Positions 63,028-64,000 of a stretch of DNA of 64,000 bases are shown here, one piece after another (positions within the stretch are counted from its first letter, which is position 1; every line of letters begins with the position of its first letter). The notes beneath the pieces were generated by a model. The model searched no databases and was not told where the DNA came from. It saw nothing but the letters and a program-made list of their open reading frames with translations. The position numbers were made by a program, and so were the translations under genes. Source of the stretch: Nostoc flagelliforme FACHB-838 (GTDB lineage Bacteria > Cyanobacteriota > Cyanobacteriia > Cyanobacteriales > Nostocaceae); contig NZ_JACJSI010000008.1 in the NCBI RefSeq assembly GCF_014698065.1, positions 62,001-126,000 of the forward strand. The letters are read 5' to 3'.

Positions 63028-64000
63028 ATGACTTCAACATTACCCGTGCCTGAACCTCATCAAAACGATTCTGCTAGCACTGACGCAAATTCTCTCAGTT
63101 GGGAGGAAGAACTGGATAGTGCCATTTTCAGTTTTGAAGACATTCAAACGGAACTGAACTACAAACAAGCACAAACGGCGCTACACAATTTGGTAGCTAA
63201 TCTCGACCTCACCCCCCAAGAAAAAACCGGATTAGAGGTGGAAATTGCTGATTTGGAAACCATGCTGGGGAAGTTAGACCACATGGTGATACAGATTGCG
63301 GCTTTTGGCATGGTGGGACGTGGTAAGTCTTCGCTACTAAATGCTTTGGTTGGACAAACAGTATTTGAAACTGGCCCTTTGCATGGTGTCACTCGTGCTG
63401 CACAAAGAGTCAATTGGAGTATTAGTGAGGAGGCGATTGGAGAAACTGAACGTGCTTTGCGAGTTACTCTCCCTGGTGTCGGTCAATCGCAGGTGGAATT
63501 AATTGACACTCCTGGGTTAGACGAAGTAGATGGTGCAACCCGTGCCGCGTTAGCTGAACAGATTGCCAAACAAGCGGATTTGATTCTGTTTGTGATATCT
63601 GGCGACATGACGAAGCTAGAATATATGGCCCTTTCTCAGTTGCGGGAAGCAGGTAAACCGATCATTCTGGTGTTTAACAAAGTAGACCAGTATCCAGAAG
63701 CAGACCGGATGGCAATTTACCATAAAATCCGGGATGAAAGGGTGCGGGAATTACTCACACCCCTAGAAATTGTCATGGCTGCGGCATCGCCATTGGTGAA
63801 GACGGCAATTCGTCGTCCTGATGGGACTAGGGGCATACAGTTGCGTACAGGGAATGCCCAAGTTGAGGAACTGAAGCTAAAAATCTTGGAGATTTTACAT
63901 CGTGAGGGCAAAGCCTTGGTTGCTCTCAATACTATGCTTTATGCCGATATCGTCAATGAGCAATTGGTTGAGCGAAAAGTGATGATTCGGGAACAGAATG
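63028..64000 (+). CDS. Era/dynamin-like GTPase, N-terminal part (gene continues beyond window)
   Basis: The frame is open from the ATG at 63028 to the window edge, 324 codons. It contains a GTPase domain: G1 loop GMVGRGKSS at about 94-102, a threonine region near GVTRAAQ, G3 DTPG in ELIDTPGLDEVDG, and G4 NKVD in LVFNKVDQYP. The preceding 80 residues are acidic and helical. This is the architecture of cyanobacterial Era-like GTPases that carry a DUF697 membrane region at the C-terminus, which would be outside the window; that end is inference. No Shine-Dalgarno is evident; AAAATCT repeats lie just upstream. Confidence 0.85.
   Translation, partial: MTSTLPVPEPHQNDSASTDANSLSWEEELDSAIFSFEDIQTELNYKQAQTALHNLVANLDLTPQEKTGLEVEIADLETMLGKLDHMVIQIAAFGMVGRGKSSLLNALVGQTVFETGPLHGVTRAAQRVNWSISEEAIGETERALRVTLPGVGQSQVELIDTPGLDEVDGATRAALAEQIAKQADLILFVISGDMTKLEYMALSQLREAGKPIILVFNKVDQYPEADRMAIYHKIRDERVRELLTPLEIVMAAASPLVKTAIRRPDGTRGIQLRTGNAQVEELKLKILEILHREGKALVALNTMLYADIVNEQLVERKVMIREQN

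Overview
The window comes from a filamentous, heterocyst-forming-type cyanobacterium close to Nostoc. The evidence is psaA-psaB, psaX, psbN/psbH, a phycobilisome linker (cpcG) and a bilin lyase (CpcS/CpeS); very frequent GCGATCGC (HIP1) octamers; heptanucleotide short tandem repeats typical of Nostoc/Anabaena; a Mo-nitrogenase C-terminal-type protein; and many large two-component sensors. No rRNA gene, convincing tRNA, CRISPR array or intact insertion sequence was seen.

Layout. 1-13.9 kb is mainly housekeeping: thiL, a sterol-desaturase-type membrane oxygenase, an LprI-like secreted protein, hemC, glgA, a translationally coupled pair (CpcS/CpeS bilin lyase plus a HExxH protein), cpcG preceded by the relic of an IS200/IS605 tnpB end, an RluD-type pseudouridine synthase, a Uma2 nuclease-like protein, a thioredoxin/NHL protein and glutaminase. 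13.8-17.5 kb has a membrane histidine kinase and a repeat-rich lipoprotein. 17.9-22.6 kb is the photosystem I core operon psaA-psaB, with a heptamer-repeat hairpin between the genes and a clear terminator. 22.7-32.1 kb holds a decayed MazEF-type toxin-antitoxin pair, a GDSL hydrolase, a DUF4864 protein, larE, a hybrid kinase, a natD/livH permease, psaX (46 aa), lipA and a REC protein. 32.5-37.6 kb is a giant Ser/Thr kinase-ATPase-GAF signalling gene whose histidine-kinase end has apparently been replaced by an IS5-type transposase fragment; the last kinase codons survive downstream, fused in frame to the transposase. 40.0-45.5 kb is a four-gene phosphorelay/c-di-GMP operon (CHASE3 kinase, stand-alone receiver, receiver-kinase, REC-PAS-PAS-GGDEF-EAL). 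46.7-51.1 kb has a Mo-nitro_C protein, an OmpR-type regulator and an apparent arsenosugar cluster (arsM, PiT transporter, arsS). 51.4-57.3 kb has a methyltransferase pseudogene, a large unknown protein and a GH38 alpha-mannosidase interrupted by several in-frame pieces that look like dispersed intergenic repeats. 57.4-64 kb is the psbN/psbH-tatA-pth block, an SPFH protein, folP, tpiA and the start of an Era-like GTPase.

Functional themes are photosynthesis and light harvesting (psaA, psaB, psaX, psbN, psbH, cpcG, cpcS, with hemC supplying tetrapyrrole), central metabolism and cofactors (glgA, tpiA, thiL, folP, lipA, larE) and dense signalling. The most distinctive signal outside the genes is repeat activity: heptamer STRRs, MITE-like inverted-repeat elements (one with a clean 8-bp target duplication at 46.2 kb), IS relics, and low-complexity repeats that have entered reading frames. 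I did not find a clearly new multi-gene system. The best leads are the CpcS-coupled HExxH protein, the IS/kinase chimera, the tnpB-end relic upstream of cpcG, the MITE at 46.2 kb and the repeat-absorbing mannosidase. All family assignments were made by reading the translations; no database search was run.
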